Assembly: GCA_910587485.1 (NCBI GenBank)
Contig: CAJUKN010000014.1
Location: forward strand, 23,983 to 87,982
Length of the DNA: 64,000 bases
Source: an uncultured Lachnospira sp.
GTDB taxonomy: Bacteria > Bacillota > Clostridia > Lachnospirales > Lachnospiraceae
Direction of reading: 5' to 3'
A program made the translations under genes and the position numbers. Positions 63,218 to 64,000 of this stretch are shown one piece after another (position 1 is the first letter of the stretch; each line of letters opens with the position of its first letter). The notes beneath the pieces are model-generated. The model worked only from the letters and a program-made list of their open reading frames with translations, did no database searches and was not told where the DNA came from.

Positions 63218-64000
63218 ATGGTAATAGATACAGCAAAAGCACAACAACAGGCAGCTGATTTATCATCACAGTTGTGGAATATCTCAAACGCTCTTCGAGG
63301 CGGGATGGATAGTTCGGAGTTTAAGAATTACATTCTTGGTACTATCTTTTATAGATATCTTTCTGAGAGAACAGAAATATATATGCAAGAGATTCTTCAA
63401 GAAGATAATTTGAACTACGAGAAGGCATTTGCAGATAGTGATTACAAGCCCATTGTGGAACAGTGGTCGATTGAGCATTTGGGGTATATTATCAAACCGG
63501 AAAACTTATTTAGAGAATTAACAAGGAAAATCATCAAGCCGAATGGAGATGCAGATAAATTTTCCATAGAGCATTATGAGAGGGCTATTAGTGATTTGAC
63601 TGGTTCTACGCTCGGTCATAATTCAGAAGCAGCTTTTACAGGATTATTTGATGATATGAGATTACAAGATTCAAGATTAGGAGATACTGTTTCTGAAAGA
63701 AGTGACAAAATTGGAAAGGTAATAGCTCGAATTGCAGAGATTGATATGGATTTGCAAGACCAGCAGTTTGATGTTCTTGGAACTGCATATATGATTTTAA
63801 TTGGTCTATTCCAAAGTGACGCAGGTAAAAAAGGCGGAGAATTCTTTACTCCGGTAGGTCCTTCTACACTTTGCGCAACGCTTGCGACGATTGGTCTTGA
63901 TGAAGCAAGAACAGTTGGAGATTGTACTTGCGGTTCTGCTTCTATGTTGCTTGATGTAAAGAAGCATTTAGCAACTGGTAGAGTTGGTCATTTTTATGGA
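63218..64000 (+). CDS. hsdM: Type I modification methyltransferase subunit M, N-terminal part
   Basis: The frame is open from ATG 63218 to the window end (261 codons), so the gene is cut. It begins MVIDTAKAQQQAADLSSQLW with the HsdM helical domain (LGTIFYRYLSERTEIYM). It then has KKGGEFFTPVGPSTL and the SAM motif region TVGDCTCGSASMLLDV. AAGGAG within the hsdR end is its ribosome-binding site. The NPPF-type catalytic motif and hsdS should lie beyond 64000. Confidence 0.93.
   Translation, partial: MVIDTAKAQQQAADLSSQLWNISNALRGGMDSSEFKNYILGTIFYRYLSERTEIYMQEILQEDNLNYEKAFADSDYKPIVEQWSIEHLGYIIKPENLFRELTRKIIKPNGDADKFSIEHYERAISDLTGSTLGHNSEAAFTGLFDDMRLQDSRLGDTVSERSDKIGKVIARIAEIDMDLQDQQFDVLGTAYMILIGLFQSDAGKKGGEFFTPVGPSTLCATLATIGLDEARTVGDCTCGSASMLLDVKKHLATGRVGHFYG

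Overview
The window is AT-rich chromosomal DNA of a spore-forming Clostridia bacterium, most likely a Lachnospiraceae member. This rests on the conserved block spoVT-mazG-hup-rqcP-yabP-yabQ-divIC-spoIIE-tilS-hpt-ftsH (22.7-31.1 kb), a fermentative bifunctional AdhE, and many clostridial orphan families. No rRNA, tRNA or transposase gene was seen.

Layout. 1-2838: a CRISPR adaptation module, cas2 plus a reverse transcriptase-Cas1 fusion, lies between two arrays whose 29-nt repeats differ at one position; no interference gene is in view. 3408-7696: an apparent four-gene operon (DNA/RNA non-specific endonuclease-like protein, VirD4/TraG-like ATPase, a Walker-A-less relative of that ATPase, and a membrane M48 metalloprotease with a mutated zinc motif). 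7.8-18.5 kb: accessory genes, including an AraC regulator, esterase, C45-type NTN hydrolase, WYL, XRE and GyrI-like regulators, radical SAM protein and ICMT-like methyltransferase. 19.0-22.5 kb: ilvE, a VanY-type peptidase, mscL and a HAD phosphatase. 22.7-31.1 kb: the sporulation, division and tRNA/purine block. 31.5-54.3 kb: housekeeping and metabolic genes (GH13 enzyme, trmD, GGDEF protein, DnaQ-like exonuclease, adhE, AIR-synthase-like protein, Lrp regulator with aminotransferase, cheX, trmL, a two-component system, mutS2, a degenerate HtrA, yhaM). 54.8-64.0 kb: rlmD, whose 3' end looks compositionally foreign, then a restriction island with a 1213-residue protein ending in a PD-(D/E)XK-like nuclease domain, hsdR, and hsdM cut by the window end.

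Two dispersed repeat families run through the intergenic DNA. The first is a 5'-leader element directly upstream of ribosome-binding sites (about 7.8, 13.6, 15.4, 24.5, 41.0 and 43.0 kb, perhaps 51.3 kb). It has a hairpin whose loop can pair with the sequence just before the Shine-Dalgarno, and base changes in the two pairing arms compensate each other, so it is a good candidate for an undescribed structured RNA. The second has one end like TTTAACCTCATCA and the other like GCTTGAC, and several copies start at or near the stop codon of the preceding gene.

The best candidates for undescribed biology are the effector-less RT-Cas1 locus with its unusual FADN active site, the neighbouring ATPase/nuclease/pseudoprotease operon, the covarying leader element, and the 1213-residue nuclease-domain protein in the restriction island.
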